This document shows, one piece after another, positions 17,303 through 28,085 of a DNA stretch of 64,000 nucleotides. Source of the DNA: Streptomyces venezuelae (GTDB lineage: Bacteria > Actinomycetota > Actinomycetes > Streptomycetales > Streptomycetaceae); NCBI RefSeq assembly GCF_008642295.1, contig NZ_CP029190.1:2204001-2268000 (forward strand), in the 5' to 3' direction. The translations under genes and the position numbers were made by a program. Every line of letters starts with the position of its first letter. Positions within the stretch are counted from its first letter, which is position 1. Under the pieces are notes generated by a model, which was not told the DNA's origin, ran no database searches, and saw nothing but the letters and a program-made list of their open reading frames with translations.

Positions 17303-17408
17303 ACGGGCTCGCACTCTCTCGGCCTCGGGTGGTTCCTGAGACGGACGGGACGACTGTACGGCCACGCCGCCGTCGCCGGGGACGGTCCGGGAACGGTCCG
17401 GGGCCGGG

Positions 17409-18481
<1,073 letters not shown>

Positions 18482-18542
18482 CTGGGTTCCTTCAGGTCTG
18501 CGGGGTGGCACAGCCGCCCTGGCAGAGCGGCCACCCCCATTG

Positions 18543-20735
18543 TCAGCCCTTCTCCAGATACTGCTCCCGTTCGGTGTCGAGGAGGGCTTCCAGGGCGGTC
18601 CGCAGGCCGGGCAGCCGCTCGAGTTCCGGATCGTCGGCGACCACCCGGGTGGCCTCCTCCCGGGCCTGGGCGATGACCTCCTCGTCCTCGATGACGGCGA
18701 GCATCCGCAGCGAGGAGCGGACTCCGGACTGGGCCTGGCCGAGCACATCGCCTTCGCGGCGCTGTTCGAGGTCGATGCGGGAGAGCTCGAATCCGTCGAG
18801 GGTGGCGGCCACGGCGGCGAGCCGGGCCCGGGCGGGGCTCGCCTCGGGCATTTCGCTGACTAGCAGGCACAGGCCGGGGGCGGAGCCGCGGCCGACCCGG
18901 CCGCGCAGCTGGTGCAGCTGGGAGACGCCGAACCGGTCCGCGTCCATGATCACCATCACGGTGGAGTTGGGCACGTTCACACCGACCTCGATGACGGTGG
19001 TGGCGACCAGCACCTTCACCTCGCCCGCGGTGAAGCGGCGCATGACCTCGTCCTTGTCGGCGGGGTCCATCCGGCCGTGCAGGATCTCGACGGCCAGCCC
19101 GGACAGCGGGCCGGAGCGCAGCTGTTCGGCGATCTCCAGGACGGCCAGCGGGGGCCGCTTCTCGCTGTCGTCCTCGGCGGTCTTCTTCTTCGGCTCCTCC
19201 TCGCCGTCCCCGATCCGCGGGCAGACCACGTACGCCTGGTGGCCGTTCTCCACTTCCTCGCGGACCCGTTCCCAGGTGCGGGTCAGGAAGTGCGGCTTGT
19301 CCTTGGCGGGCACGACGTGGGTGGCGATCGGGGAACGGCCGGCGGGCAGCTGGTCCAGGACGGAGGTCTCGAGGTCGCCGAAGACGGTCATGGCCACGGT
19401 GCGCGGGATGGGGGTGGCGGTCATGACCAGCAGGTGCGGGGGCTGCTTCCCCTTGGAGCGCAGGGCGTCGCGCTGTTCCACGCCGAACCGGTGCTGTTCG
19501 TCGACCACGACCAGGCCCAGGTCGTGGAACTGCACCTTGTCCTCGATCAGGGCATGGGTGCCGATGACGATCCCGGCCTCGCCGGTGACCAGGTCGAGCA
19601 GGGCCTGGCGGCGGGCGGGCATGCCCATGGACCCGGTGAGCAGCACCACCTTGGTGCCCTGTTCGGCACCGCCGAGCATTCCTCCCTCGGCGAGCTCGCC
19701 CATCATCTCGGTGACCGACCGGTGGTGCTGCTGGGCGAGCACCTCGGTGGGGGCGAGCATGGCGGCCTGTCCGCCGGAGTCGACGACGGCGAGCATGGCG
19801 CGCAGCGCGACCATGGTCTTCCCGCTTCCGACCTCGCCCTGGAGGAGGCGGTGCATGGGGTGTTCGGTGGCGAGGTCCTCGAAGATCTCGCGGGAGACCT
19901 GTTGCTGGCCCTCGGTCAGGGTGAAGGGGAGTTTCGCGTCGAAGGCGTCGAGCAGGCCGCCGGGGGCGGGGCGGCGGGCGACGGCCGGGAGCTGGGTGTC
20001 GGCGTGCCGGCGGCGGGCCAGGGCGACCTGGAGGACAAAGGCCTCGTCCCACTTCAGGCGGTCGCGGGCCTGGGCGATGTCGGCCTTGTCGCGGGGGCGG
20101 TGGATCTTCTGGAGGGCCTCGGGGAGGGTGACCATGCCGCGGCCCTCGCGGAGGGCGGGCGGCAGCGGGTCGACGGCCTCGGCGGCGCTGGGCAGGACGG
20201 CGTCCACGGCCTTGGAGATCTTCCAGGTCTCCAGCTTGGCGCAGGCCGGGTAGATGGGGATGAGCCGGCCCGCGAAGGCGTCGACCGCCGCGCGGTCGGA
20301 GTCCTCGCCGCCGAGCAGTTCGTACGCGGGGTGGGAAAGCTGGAGCTTGCGGTTGAACATGCCCACTTTGCCGGCGAACATCGCGCGGGTGCCGGGCAGC
20401 AGGTCCTTGTGGGGTTTGTGCACTCCGGAGCCGAAGAAGACCAGCTGGAGCCGGCCGGCGCCGTCGGTGATGGTGACTTCGAGGCGCCTGCCGCGGCCTC
20501 CGTTGAAGGTCAGGATCCGGGCGTCGGCGACCTGGGCGACCACGGTGACGTGCTCGTCGAGCTGGTCGGCGAGTTCGGCGAGGGAGGTCAGCTCGCCGCG
20601 TTCCGCGTACCGCCTGGGGTAGTGGTGGAGCAGGTCGCCGACCGTGTGCAGGCCGAGCTGTTCGGCCAGCACCTTGGCGGTGGCGGGGCCGAGTGTCTTC
20701 GTCAGTGGTTCTTCGAGCGCGGGCACGGGTTCCAT
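18543..20735 (-). CDS. recG: ATP-dependent DNA helicase RecG
   Basis: RecG remodels stalled replication forks and recombination intermediates. The 730-residue protein has the N-terminal wedge/OB region (about 60-190), then the helicase core with Walker A GEVGSGKTMVALRA (about 310), DEQHRFGVEQR (motif II DEQH), TATPIPRT and, later, VATTVIEVGVNVPN and QLHQLRGRVGRG. All core motifs are present. It lies in the minus-strand series between the DAK2 gene and rsmD. Confidence 0.96.
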   Translation of the reverse strand: MEPVPALEEPLTKTLGPATAKVLAEQLGLHTVGDLLHHYPRRYAERGELTSLAELADQLDEHVTVVAQVADARILTFNGGRGRRLEVTITDGAGRLQLVFFGSGVHKPHKDLLPGTRAMFAGKVGMFNRKLQLSHPAYELLGGEDSDRAAVDAFAGRLIPIYPACAKLETWKISKAVDAVLPSAAEAVDPLPPALREGRGMVTLPEALQKIHRPRDKADIAQARDRLKWDEAFVLQVALARRRHADTQLPAVARRPAPGGLLDAFDAKLPFTLTEGQQQVSREIFEDLATEHPMHRLLQGEVGSGKTMVALRAMLAVVDSGGQAAMLAPTEVLAQQHHRSVTEMMGELAEGGMLGGAEQGTKVVLLTGSMGMPARRQALLDLVTGEAGIVIGTHALIEDKVQFHDLGLVVVDEQHRFGVEQRDALRSKGKQPPHLLVMTATPIPRTVAMTVFGDLETSVLDQLPAGRSPIATHVVPAKDKPHFLTRTWERVREEVENGHQAYVVCPRIGDGEEEPKKKTAEDDSEKRPPLAVLEIAEQLRSGPLSGLAVEILHGRMDPADKDEVMRRFTAGEVKVLVATTVIEVGVNVPNSTVMVIMDADRFGVSQLHQLRGRVGRGSAPGLCLLVSEMPEASPARARLAAVAATLDGFELSRIDLEQRREGDVLGQAQSGVRSSLRMLAVIEDEEVIAQAREEATRVVADDPELERLPGLRTALEALLDTEREQYLEKG

Positions 20736-20774
20736 TGCACACCATGCCGCCGACAGCGCGGCGCGCGCCGCGGG

Positions 20775-22475
20775 CTACTCGATGCCGATCAGCAGCGGTG
20801 GGCAGTGCCGGCCGCCGCGGTAGGTGACGGTGTCCACGGCGAGGTGGCCGTTGCGGACGTAGGCCTCCAGCCGGTCGGCGAGGGTGTCGGGCAGTTCCGG
20901 TCCGAGGACCAGGGTGACCAGTTCGCCGCCGGAGCCGAGCATCCGTTGCAGGACCGCCTCGGCGGTCTCCGGCAGGTCCGCGCCGATCACGGCGACGTCC
21001 CCGTCGATCAGGCCGAGGACGTCCCCGGCCTGGCAGATGCCGGCGGAGGTGAAGGACTGGCGTTCGGCGACGGCGAGTTCGCCGTAGCGGGTGGCGCCGG
21101 CCGCCGCGGTCATGGCGACCACGTCCTCGTCGAAGCTGCCGTCCGGCTCGTGTACGGCGAGGGCGGCGAGGCCCTGGACCGCGGACCGGGTCGGGATCAC
21201 GGCCACCCGGACGCCGTCGGCCCGGGCCTGTTCGGCGGCGGCCGTGGCGGCGGCCCGCAGGTCGGCGTCGTTGGGCAGCAGGACGATCTCGTGGGCGTGT
21301 GCCCGCCGGATGGCGTCGGCCAGTTCGGCGGCGGCCGGGGGCTGTCCGGGCCGGGCGAGCACGGTGGTCGCGCCCGCCTCCCCGCAGAGGCCGGCGAGTC
21401 CCTCGCCGGCGACCACGGCCACCACCGCGCGCTGGACCCGTTCGTCCTGGGCCCGGCGCCGCTGGTCGCCGAAGTGGGTGATGCGGATGCGGTACGGCCG
21501 GCCGGCGTCCACTCCCGCCTCCACGGCGGCGCCGGGGTCGTCGACATGGACGTGTACGTTCCACAGGCCGTCCCCGCCGACCACGACCAGGGAGTCGCCG
21601 AGCCCGTCGAGCCGCTCGCGCAGCCCGTCGACGGCCGGTTCCGCGGCCTCCAGCAGGTAGACCACCTCGTACGCCGGTCCGCCGTGCTCCGCCGCGCAGG
21701 CGTCGGCCGGCTGCGGCATGGGCCGGCCGGGCACCGGCTCGGGGGCGAGGTCCTGGCCGGACAGCGCCTGCCAGAGCGCGCCGAGCACGGCCACCAGCCC
21801 GAACCCGCCGGCGTCGACCACCCCGGCCCGGCCGAGGACGGCCAGCTGGCCGGGGGTCTTCTCCAGGGCCGCGCGGGCCCCGTCGTAGGCGGCCCGGGCG
21901 ACGGCGGCCACCGGGGTGCCGGCCGCGGCCTCGGCGGCGCGGGCCGCCGCGGCGGCGACGGTCAGCATGGTGCCTTCGACCGGGTGTGCGACCGCCTGGT
22001 AGGCGGAGGCGGCGGCCCGGGTCAGCGCGTGCGCGAGCTGCTCGCCCGGCCCGGTGCCGGCGTCCGCGCCGGGGGCACCGGTACCGGTACCGGCGGCGGT
22101 ACCGGTGCCTGAGGCGTCGCCGCCGAGGACGTCCGCGTCGAGCACGTCCGCCATGCCGCGGAGCAGCTGGGCGAGGATGGTCCCGGAGTTCCCGCGGGCG
22201 CCCATCAGGGCCCCGTGCGCGTAGGCGCGTACGGCCGTGCCGAGGGAGACCGGGGGTGTTCCCTCGGTCACAGCGGCGCAGGCCTCCTCGACCTCGCGGG
22301 CGGCGGATTCGACGGTGAGGTAGAGGTTGGTGCCGGTGTCGGCGTCCGCGACCGGGTAGACGTTGATCGCGTCGATGTCCTCGCGGGCCCGGCCCAGTGA
22401 GGCCAAGGCCAGCGAGCTCCAGGTGCGCACCGCTTCGGCGTCGAGCTCGTTGAGGGGCTGCGGCTCGTGCGGCAC
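20775..22475 (-). CDS. DAK2-domain protein (FakA/DhaL-like)
   Basis: This 566-residue protein has an N-terminal dihydroxyacetone-kinase L-type domain (about 1-215) with INVYPVADADTGTNLYLT, the Mg-ATP-binding aspartates, and HGALMGARGNSGTILAQLLRG. A C-terminal region of about 300 residues resembles the DegV-linked FakA kinases and contains EHGGPAYEVVYLLEA and HVHVDDPGAA. Related FakA proteins phosphorylate fatty acids bound by a FakB partner; whether that applies here is inference. The GTG at 22475 follows AAGGAGG. recG lies 39 bases downstream; rpmB is divergent. Confidence 0.82.
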   Translation of the reverse strand: MPHEPQPLNELDAEAVRTWSSLALASLGRAREDIDAINVYPVADADTGTNLYLTVESAAREVEEACAAVTEGTPPVSLGTAVRAYAHGALMGARGNSGTILAQLLRGMADVLDADVLGGDASGTGTAAGTGTGAPGADAGTGPGEQLAHALTRAAASAYQAVAHPVEGTMLTVAAAAARAAEAAAGTPVAAVARAAYDGARAALEKTPGQLAVLGRAGVVDAGGFGLVAVLGALWQALSGQDLAPEPVPGRPMPQPADACAAEHGGPAYEVVYLLEAAEPAVDGLRERLDGLGDSLVVVGGDGLWNVHVHVDDPGAAVEAGVDAGRPYRIRITHFGDQRRRAQDERVQRAVVAVVAGEGLAGLCGEAGATTVLARPGQPPAAAELADAIRRAHAHEIVLLPNDADLRAAATAAAEQARADGVRVAVIPTRSAVQGLAALAVHEPDGSFDEDVVAMTAAAGATRYGELAVAERQSFTSAGICQAGDVLGLIDGDVAVIGADLPETAEAVLQRMLGSGGELVTLVLGPELPDTLADRLEAYVRNGHLAVDTVTYRGGRHCPPLLIGIE

Positions 22476-22601
22476 CGGGCGTTCCTCCTTCTGCGGGCTG
22501 GGGTTCACCGCAGAGTAACGAAGGGCGGGAGCGGGAGGACCAGTCTGCCGGGTCATGGTAGTTTTCTCGGACGGGAGCAGTCGTTGTATGCTGCTCCGGT
22601 T

Positions 22602-22690
22602 GCCCGATGAGAATCGGGCCATCCCCCCGGCAAACCACTTCAGATCTCTGATTCCGGTGCGCCGGAATTCACTGTAAGTGCATCTGAAGT
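22602..22690 (+). promoter_or_regulatory. Structured 5' leader of rpmB
   Basis: Three perfect inverted repeats sit upstream of rpmB. GCCCGAT/ATCGGGC is at 22602-22619. ACTTCAGAT (22637-22645) pairs with ATCTGAAGT (22682-22690) and encloses ATTCCGG/CCGGAAT (22651-22668). The outer helix ends just before the GGAG ribosome-binding site, so folding could affect translation. The role is inferred. Confidence 0.5.
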
Positions 22691-22704
22691 CTTTGGAGTG
22701 ACCT

Positions 22705-22890
22705 GTGGCTGCCAACTGCGACGTTTGCGGCAAGGGGCCGGGCTTCGGCAACAACATCTCGCACTCGCACCGCCGTACGTCCCGTCGCTGGAACCCGAAC
22801 ATCCAGCGCGTGCGTGCCGTGGTCAGTGGGACGCCGAAGCGCCTCAACGCCTGCACCTCGTGCATCAAGGCCGGCAAGGTCTCGCGCTGA
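22705..22890 (+). CDS. rpmB: 50S ribosomal protein L28
   Basis: The 61-residue product starts (GTG) MAANCDVCGKGPGFGNNISHSHRRTSRRWNPNIQ, typical of L28. It has two CxxC pairs (CDVC and CTSC), marking it as the zinc-binding form. The start is preceded by GGAG. It is a single-gene unit ending in a very strong terminator; the long structured leader is described separately. Confidence 0.96.
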   Translation: MAANCDVCGKGPGFGNNISHSHRRTSRRWNPNIQRVRAVVSGTPKRLNACTSCIKAGKVSR

Positions 22891-22927
22891 CGCTCCCGTC
22901 GTAGCGCAGCCCTTCCCGGTTGCCAAG

Positions 22928-22959
22928 AAGGCCGGTCCACCTCGGTGGACCGGCCTTTT
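22928..22959. terminator. Strong terminator between rpmB and thiD
   Basis: Arms AAGGCCGGTCCACC (22928-22941) and GGTGGACCGGCCTT (22944-22957) are perfect, with a run of T to 22959. It lies between convergent genes and can act both ways. Confidence 0.93.
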
Positions 22960-22990
22960 GCCTTGCCGTGCCGCGTACTGCCGCGTACGG

Positions 22991-23794
22991 CTAGTAGCGC
23001 CGGCGCGACTGCCAGGAGTGGTCCACCGGGCCGATGCCGCCGCCGAGCGGGAAGCCCGCCTTGATCGCCCCGGTGACGTACTCCTTGGCCTCCATGACGG
23101 CCTGCGGCACGTCCTGGCCCTGGGCCAGCCCGGAGGCGATGGCGCTGGCGAGGGTGCAGCCGGTGCCGTGGGTGTGGCGGCTGTCGTGCCGGGGAGCCCG
23201 CAGCCACAGCTCCTGGACCCCGTCGGTGAGCAGGTCCACCGCCTCGGTTCCGGCAGCCAGGTGGCCGCCCTTGATCAGCGCCCACTCGGGTCCGTAGCCG
23301 AGGATCGCCTCGGCGGCCCGCCGCATGCCGTCCTCGGTCTCCACCACCAGCCCGGTGAGCTGGGCGACCTCGTCCAGGTTGGGCGTGGCGACGGTGGCCT
23401 CGGGCAGCAGGAGCTTGCGTACGGCGTCCAGGGCGGAGGCGGCGAGGAGCTCGTCCCCGTGCTTGGAGACCCCCACCGGGTCGACCACCGCGGGGGCGTC
23501 CGTCCCTGCCAGCAGCCCGGCCACGGTCTCCACCACGGCGGCGGAACCCAGCATGCCGGTCTTCACCGCGTGGACGCCTATGTCGTCCACCACGGCCCGG
23601 TACTGGGCCGTGACGGCCTCGGCGGGCAGCTCCCAGACCCCGTGGACCCCCAGCGAGTTCTGGGCGGTCACAGCGGTCAGCACGCTCATCCCGTGCACGC
23701 CCAGGGCCTGCATGGTCTTGAGGTCGGCCTGGACGCCCGCCCCGCCGCCGGAATCCGATCCGGCGACGGTCAGGCACAGCGGCCTACTTGTCAT
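22991..23794 (-). CDS. thiD: Hydroxymethylpyrimidine/phosphomethylpyrimidine kinase
   Basis: ThiD phosphorylates HMP and HMP-phosphate for thiamine synthesis. The 267 residues follow the ribokinase fold: [26 protein letters not shown] at the N-terminus, [34 protein letters not shown] and the anion-hole motif [13 protein letters not shown] near 215. The substrate-binding loop reads DPVGVSKHG where DPVMVAKSG is commoner. The ATG at 23794 overlaps the thiL stop by four bases. Confidence 0.92.
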   Translation of the reverse strand: MTSRPLCLTVAGSDSGGGAGVQADLKTMQALGVHGMSVLTAVTAQNSLGVHGVWELPAEAVTAQYRAVVDDIGVHAVKTGMLGSAAVVETVAGLLAGTDAPAVVDPVGVSKHGDELLAASALDAVRKLLLPEATVATPNLDEVAQLTGLVVETEDGMRRAAEAILGYGPEWALIKGGHLAAGTEAVDLLTDGVQELWLRAPRHDSRHTHGTGCTLASAIASGLAQGQDVPQAVMEAKEYVTGAIKAGFPLGGGIGPVDHSWQSRRRY

Positions 23795-24771
23795 CGCACT
23801 TGCTCCTCTGCAGGTTCGCCACCGAAGTGGTCCCAGCCTCCGGTGCTGGTCCAGGGCGCGCCGTCCACAGTGACCTGCGGCTGCGCGGAGGGGTTGAGCA
23901 CCTCGCCGATGACCTTCCAGCGGGCGGGCAGCTTCACGTCCGGCGGGAAGGTGGCCACGATCGCGTGGTCCTCTCCCCCGGTGAGCACCCACTGGAGCGG
24001 GTCCACACCGACGGCCTGGCCGATGTCGAACATCTGGGTGGGGATGTCGATGGCGGCCGAGCGCAGGTCGATGCGGACCTTGCTGGCTTCGGCGATGTGC
24101 CCGAGGTCGGCGACCAGTCCGTCGCTGACGTCGGTCATGGCGGTGGCGCCGAGCCCGGCCGCCGCGGGGCCGGCGTGGTACGGCGGTTCGGGGCGCCGGT
24201 GGGCCTCGACGAAGGCGCGCGGGGACCGGAAGCCGCGGGAGAGCACCGCGAACCCGGCCGCGGACCAGCCGAGCCAGCCGGTGACGGCGACCACGTCGCC
24301 GGGCTGGGCGCCGGAGCGGGTCACCGGTTCGTGGTTGCGCAGGTCGCCGAGGGCGGTGATGGCGACGGTGATGGTGTCGCCGCGGACGATGTCCCCGCCG
24401 ACCACGGCGGCTCCGGCGACCTGACATTCGTCGCGGATGCCGTCCATGAGTTCGGTGGGCCAGGTGACCGGCAGTTCGGCGGGCACCACGAGGCCGAGCA
24501 GCAGCGCGGTGGGAACGGCGCCCATGGCCGCGATGTCGGCGAGGTTCTGGGCGGCGGCCTTGCGGCCGACGTCGTACGCGGTGGACCAGTCGCGGCGGAA
24601 GTGCCTGCCTTCCAGCAGGATGTCCGTGCTGGCCACGACCCGGCGGTCGGGCGCGGACACCACGGCGGCGTCGTCGCCGGGCCCGAGCCGTACCGCCGGG
24701 GTGGTGGTGAGCCGGGAGGTGAGCTCCCTGATGAGCCCGAACTCTCCCAGCTCGCCCACTGTGCCCTTCAT
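23791..24771 (-). CDS. thiL: Thiamine-monophosphate kinase
   Basis: ThiL makes thiamine pyrophosphate from thiamine phosphate. The 326-residue protein carries the PurM-like motif [11 protein letters not shown] near residue 30, [38 protein letters not shown] and [14 protein letters not shown]. It is coupled to thiD by a 4-base overlap, so the last step and the HMP kinase step are co-expressed. Confidence 0.94.
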   Translation of the reverse strand: MKGTVGELGEFGLIRELTSRLTTTPAVRLGPGDDAAVVSAPDRRVVASTDILLEGRHFRRDWSTAYDVGRKAAAQNLADIAAMGAVPTALLLGLVVPAELPVTWPTELMDGIRDECQVAGAAVVGGDIVRGDTITVAITALGDLRNHEPVTRSGAQPGDVVAVTGWLGWSAAGFAVLSRGFRSPRAFVEAHRRPEPPYHAGPAAAGLGATAMTDVSDGLVADLGHIAEASKVRIDLRSAAIDIPTQMFDIGQAVGVDPLQWVLTGGEDHAIVATFPPDVKLPARWKVIGEVLNPSAQPQVTVDGAPWTSTGGWDHFGGEPAEEQVR

Positions 24772-25016
24772 CGCTGTGCTCCTTCTGGCCCAGTACGCCT
24801 GCGGTCGCGAGCCGTCACAGCTCTGGGTACCGTCAACAGATACGTCAACTTCTGCTCTTTGTACGCCCCGCTGCGCGCGGCGCCGGGTCCCCGGGTCTCC
24901 CCGTGGCGCTCCGCAACGCGGTACCGTGGCGTCTCTTCTCCCCCGGGCCCGCCCGTATGGTCAGGGCCCACCCGAAGGGTAGGGGAAATGATCCTCGTGG
25001 CCGCCCTGGAGGTTCC

Positions 25017-25250
25017 GTGGTACAGGCGTACATCCTCATCCAGACCGAGGTGGGCAAGGCGTCTTCGGTCGCCGAAGCCATCGGCCAGATCTCGGGGGTG
25101 ATCCAGGCCGAGGACGTGACCGGGCCGTACGACGTGATCGTGCGCGCCCAGGCGGACACCGTGGACGAGCTCGGCCGCATGGTGGTGGCCAAGGTCCAGC
25201 AGGTGGAGGGGATCACCCGCACCCTGACCTGCCCGGTGGTCCATCTGTAG
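25017..25250 (+). CDS. Lrp/AsnC ligand-binding-domain protein
   Basis: This 77-residue protein consists only of the RAM/AsnC effector domain: MVQAYILIQTEVGKASSVAEAIGQISGVIQAEDVTGPYDVIVRAQADTVDELG, with no helix-turn-helix. Stand-alone domains of this kind may sense amino acids or modulate full-length Lrp proteins. The GTG at 25017 has GGAGG just upstream. The ORF is open further back to 24903 without recognisable content. Confidence 0.82.
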   Translation: MVQAYILIQTEVGKASSVAEAIGQISGVIQAEDVTGPYDVIVRAQADTVDELGRMVVAKVQQVEGITRTLTCPVVHL

Positions 25251-25273
25251 CCCCCGTCTAGTCTGGGCCGGTG

Positions 25274-25789
25274 ATGTCCCACCACCGACCGGTCCGTCTG
25301 CCGGTCCTGTCCGCTCTGGTCGCGCTGGCCGCCCTGGTCGCCGTGCCGGCCCTGGCGGGCTGCACGCCGGGCGGTTCCGTCGTCCGGCTGGAGCCGCCGC
25401 CCACGCCGCCCGCCGAGGTCGCGGAGCTCTGTGCGGCACTGCACGAGGAGCTCCCCGACACGGTGGCCGGCCTGGAGCGGACCGAGACGGATCCGCGGTC
25501 CGAGCTGACCGCCGCTTGGGGTGGCTCGGCGATCGTACTGCGGTGCGGTATCGCCAAGCCCCCGAAGATGGCGGATCCGCGGCAGGAAGGCATCCAGGTG
25601 AACGAGGTGGCCTGGCTGATGGAGCCGCTCGCCGAGACGGCGGGCGGCGGATTCCGGTTCACCACCGGCCTGCGGCGTGCCTATACGGAGGTCACCGTGG
25701 ACAAGGAGCACGCCAAGGACGCGGGGATGCTGGTCGGTCTCTCCGACGCCATCGCCAAGACCGTCCCCGCGGGCATCTCGTCCTACTGA
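25274..25789 (+). CDS. DUF3515 lipoprotein
   Basis: This 171-residue protein has a lipoprotein signal: a hydrophobic stretch (LPVLSALVALAALVAVP) ending in the lipobox PALAGC, with the cysteine near residue 28. The mature part contains VVRLEPPPTPPAEVAELCAALHEELPDTVAGL, AAWGGSAIVLRCGI and EVAWLMEP, characteristic of the actinobacterial DUF3515 family. The function is unknown; it is probably anchored to the outer face of the membrane. Start at ATG 25274 or the GTG immediately before it. Confidence 0.8.
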   Translation: MSHHRPVRLPVLSALVALAALVAVPALAGCTPGGSVVRLEPPPTPPAEVAELCAALHEELPDTVAGLERTETDPRSELTAAWGGSAIVLRCGIAKPPKMADPRQEGIQVNEVAWLMEPLAETAGGGFRFTTGLRRAYTEVTVDKEHAKDAGMLVGLSDAIAKTVPAGISSY

Positions 25790-25824
25790 CGTCCTGGCTG
25801 ATGTCCCAGCTGATGTCCCACCGA

Positions 25825-25856
25825 TGCGGCCCTCCGGCGAAAGCCGGAGGGCCGCA
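25825..25856. terminator. Bidirectional terminator between DUF3515 gene and ddl
   Basis: Perfect 14-base arms TGCGGCCCTCCGGC (25825-25838) and complement (25843-25856) carry a GAAA tetraloop. It lies between convergent stops. Confidence 0.88.
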
Positions 25857-25868
25857 CAGGTAAGAGGA

Positions 25869-27029
25869 CTAGCGCAGGCCGGTGGAGCGGCGGAGGGCTG
25901 CCTGGATCAGGCGGTCGACCAGCTCCGGGTAGGCGATGCCGGACTCCTGCCACATCCGCGGGTACATGGAGATCGGCGTGAACCCGGGCATGGTGTTGAT
26001 CTCGTTGATGACGAACGTGCCGTCCTCGGTGAGGAAGAAGTCGGCCCGTACCAGGCCCTCGCAGGAGGCCGCGTCGAAGGCCTCGATGGCGAGCCGCTGG
26101 ACCTCGGCGGTCTGCTCGGGGGTCAGCGGGGCGGGCACGATCCCGGAGGCGGAGTCGATGTACTTGGCGTCGAAGTCGTAGAAGTCGTGGCTGGAGACCG
26201 GCGGGATCTCGGCCGGGGCGCTGGCGCGCGGCCCGTCCTCGAACTCCAGCACGCCGACCTCGATCTCGCGGCCCCGCAGCAGCGCCTCCACGATGATCTT
26301 CGGGTCGTGGCGCTGGGCCTCCTTGACCGCGGCGGCCAGGCCCGAGATGTCGTCGACCTTGGTGATGCCGATGGAGGATCCGGCCCGGGCGGGCTTGATG
26401 AACAGCGGCCAGCCGTGCTCGCCGGCGAACTCCAGGATGCGCTCCTGGGCCGCGGCGCCCCCGTCCACGGCCCACTCGCGGGGCCGGATGGTCAGGTACG
26501 GCCCGACCGGCAGCCCGAACGCCGTGAAGACCAGCTTCATGTACTCCTTGTCCTGGCCGACGGCCGAGGACAGGACGCCGGAACCGACGTACGGGATACC
26601 GGAGAGCTCCAGGAGACCCTGGAGGGTGCCGTCCTCGCCGTACGGGCCGTGCAGGACGGGGAAGACGACGTCGACCTCACCGAGGGCCTTGGGAACGGCC
26701 CCCGGCTCGGTGTAGAGCACCTCGCGGCTGGCCGGATCGACCGGCAGGACGACCGCGCCGTCCTCGGACTCGGCGAGCTCCGCCACGCTGGGGAGCTTCC
26801 GGTCGGCGATCGCCATCCGGCTCGGTGCGTCGGCGGTCAGCGCCCAGCGGCCCTCGGGGGTGATGCCGATCGGCAGGACCTCGTACTTGGACCGGTCGAT
26901 GGACCTCAGCACGGCGCCCGCCGTGACGACCGAGATGGCGTGTTCCGAGCTGCGACCGCCGAAGACGACGGCCACCCGGGGCCTGCGGCCCTGCTGCTCA
27001 GTGTTCTGGGGGAGGTTCTCGCTGCTCAT
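25869..27029 (-). CDS. ddl: D-alanine--D-alanine ligase
   Basis: Ddl joins two D-alanines for peptidoglycan. The 386-residue ATP-grasp protein shows VAVVFGGRSSEHAISVVTAG at the N-terminus, VFPVLHGPYGEDGTLQGLLELSGIPYVGSGVLSS, the ATP-binding FIKPARAGSSIGITKV, and the metal-binding RADFFLTEDGTFVINEINTMPGFTPISMYP near the C-terminus. Length and motifs are standard. It is separated from gpsA by about 39 bases on the same strand. Confidence 0.96.
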   Translation of the reverse strand: MSSENLPQNTEQQGRRPRVAVVFGGRSSEHAISVVTAGAVLRSIDRSKYEVLPIGITPEGRWALTADAPSRMAIADRKLPSVAELAESEDGAVVLPVDPASREVLYTEPGAVPKALGEVDVVFPVLHGPYGEDGTLQGLLELSGIPYVGSGVLSSAVGQDKEYMKLVFTAFGLPVGPYLTIRPREWAVDGGAAAQERILEFAGEHGWPLFIKPARAGSSIGITKVDDISGLAAAVKEAQRHDPKIIVEALLRGREIEVGVLEFEDGPRASAPAEIPPVSSHDFYDFDAKYIDSASGIVPAPLTPEQTAEVQRLAIEAFDAASCEGLVRADFFLTEDGTFVINEINTMPGFTPISMYPRMWQESGIAYPELVDRLIQAALRRSTGLR

Positions 27030-27068
27030 ATCGCCACGAGAGTACCCGCTCGTGCGTCCGGAGAGGTG

Positions 27069-28085
27069 TCAGGAGCGTTCCGGTTTGGCGGTGCGTCCCA
27101 TCAGGTCCTTCAGCGCGACCAGCGGCGGCTTGCCGTGGTGGACGATGTCCACGACCGTGTCGGTGATCGGCATGTCGACCCCGTGGCGGCGGGCCAGATC
27201 GGCCACCGACTGGCAGGACTTGACGCCCTCCGCGGTCTGCTTGGTGACCGCGATGGTCTCCTCCAGGGTCATCCCGCGGCCCAGGTTGGTGCCGAAGGTG
27301 TGGTTACGGGAGAGCGGCGAGGAGCAGGTGGCGACCAGGTCTCCGAGGCCGGCGAGGCCGGAGAAGGTGAGCGGTTCGGCGCCCATCGCCAGGCCCAGCC
27401 GGGTCGTTTCGGCCAGGCCGCGGGTGATGAGGGAGCCCTTGGTGTTGTCGCCGAGTCCCATGCCGTCGGCGATGCCGACGGCGAGGCCGATGACGTTCTT
27501 GACGGCGCCGCCCAGCTCGCAGCCGACCACGTCGGTGTTGGTGTACGGGCGGAAGTACGGCGTGTGGCAGGCGGCCTGGAGGCGCCGGGCCACGGTTTCG
27601 TCCACGCTGGCGACGACCGAGGCGGCGGGCTGCCGGGCGGCGATCTCGCGGGCCAGGTTGGGGCCGGTGACCACGGCGACCCGCTCGGCCGGCACCTTGG
27701 CGACCTCCTCGATGACCTCGCTCATCCGCTTGGCGGTGCCGAGTTCGATGCCCTTCATCAGGGAGACCAGGACGGTGTCGGGGGCCAGCAGCGGAGCCCA
27801 TTCGGCGAGGTTGCCGCGCAGGGTCTGGGAGGGGATCGACAGCACGGTGAAGTCGGCGCCGCGCGCGGCCTCGGCCGGGTCGGTGGTGGCGCGCAGGTTG
27901 GGCGGGAGTTCGATGCCGGGGAGGTAGTCCGGGTTGGTGCGGCCGGTGTTGATGGCCTCGGCCAGTTCCGGGCGCCGGGCCCAGAGGGTCACCTCGCAGC
28001 CGGCGTCGGCGAGCACCATGCCGAAGGCGGTGCCCCAGGATCCCGCCGAGAAGACTGCCGCCCTGACGGGCTTGCCGGGTGTCAC
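27069..28085 (-). CDS. gpsA: Glycerol-3-phosphate dehydrogenase [NAD(P)+]
   Basis: GpsA makes sn-glycerol-3-phosphate for phospholipids. The 338-residue protein starts at GTG 28085 after GGGAGGG and overlaps the acyltransferase stop by four bases. The dinucleotide loop [18 protein letters not shown] has Ala where the family normally has a glycine. Other signatures are [27 protein letters not shown], the catalytic-lysine region [27 protein letters not shown], and the final [18 protein letters not shown]. Coupling to an acyltransferase makes phospholipid precursor supply the shared theme. Confidence 0.95.
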   Translation of the reverse strand: MTPGKPVRAAVFSAGSWGTAFGMVLADAGCEVTLWARRPELAEAINTGRTNPDYLPGIELPPNLRATTDPAEAARGADFTVLSIPSQTLRGNLAEWAPLLAPDTVLVSLMKGIELGTAKRMSEVIEEVAKVPAERVAVVTGPNLAREIAARQPAASVVASVDETVARRLQAACHTPYFRPYTNTDVVGCELGGAVKNVIGLAVGIADGMGLGDNTKGSLITRGLAETTRLGLAMGAEPLTFSGLAGLGDLVATCSSPLSRNHTFGTNLGRGMTLEETIAVTKQTAEGVKSCQSVADLARRHGVDMPITDTVVDIVHHGKPPLVALKDLMGRTAKPERS

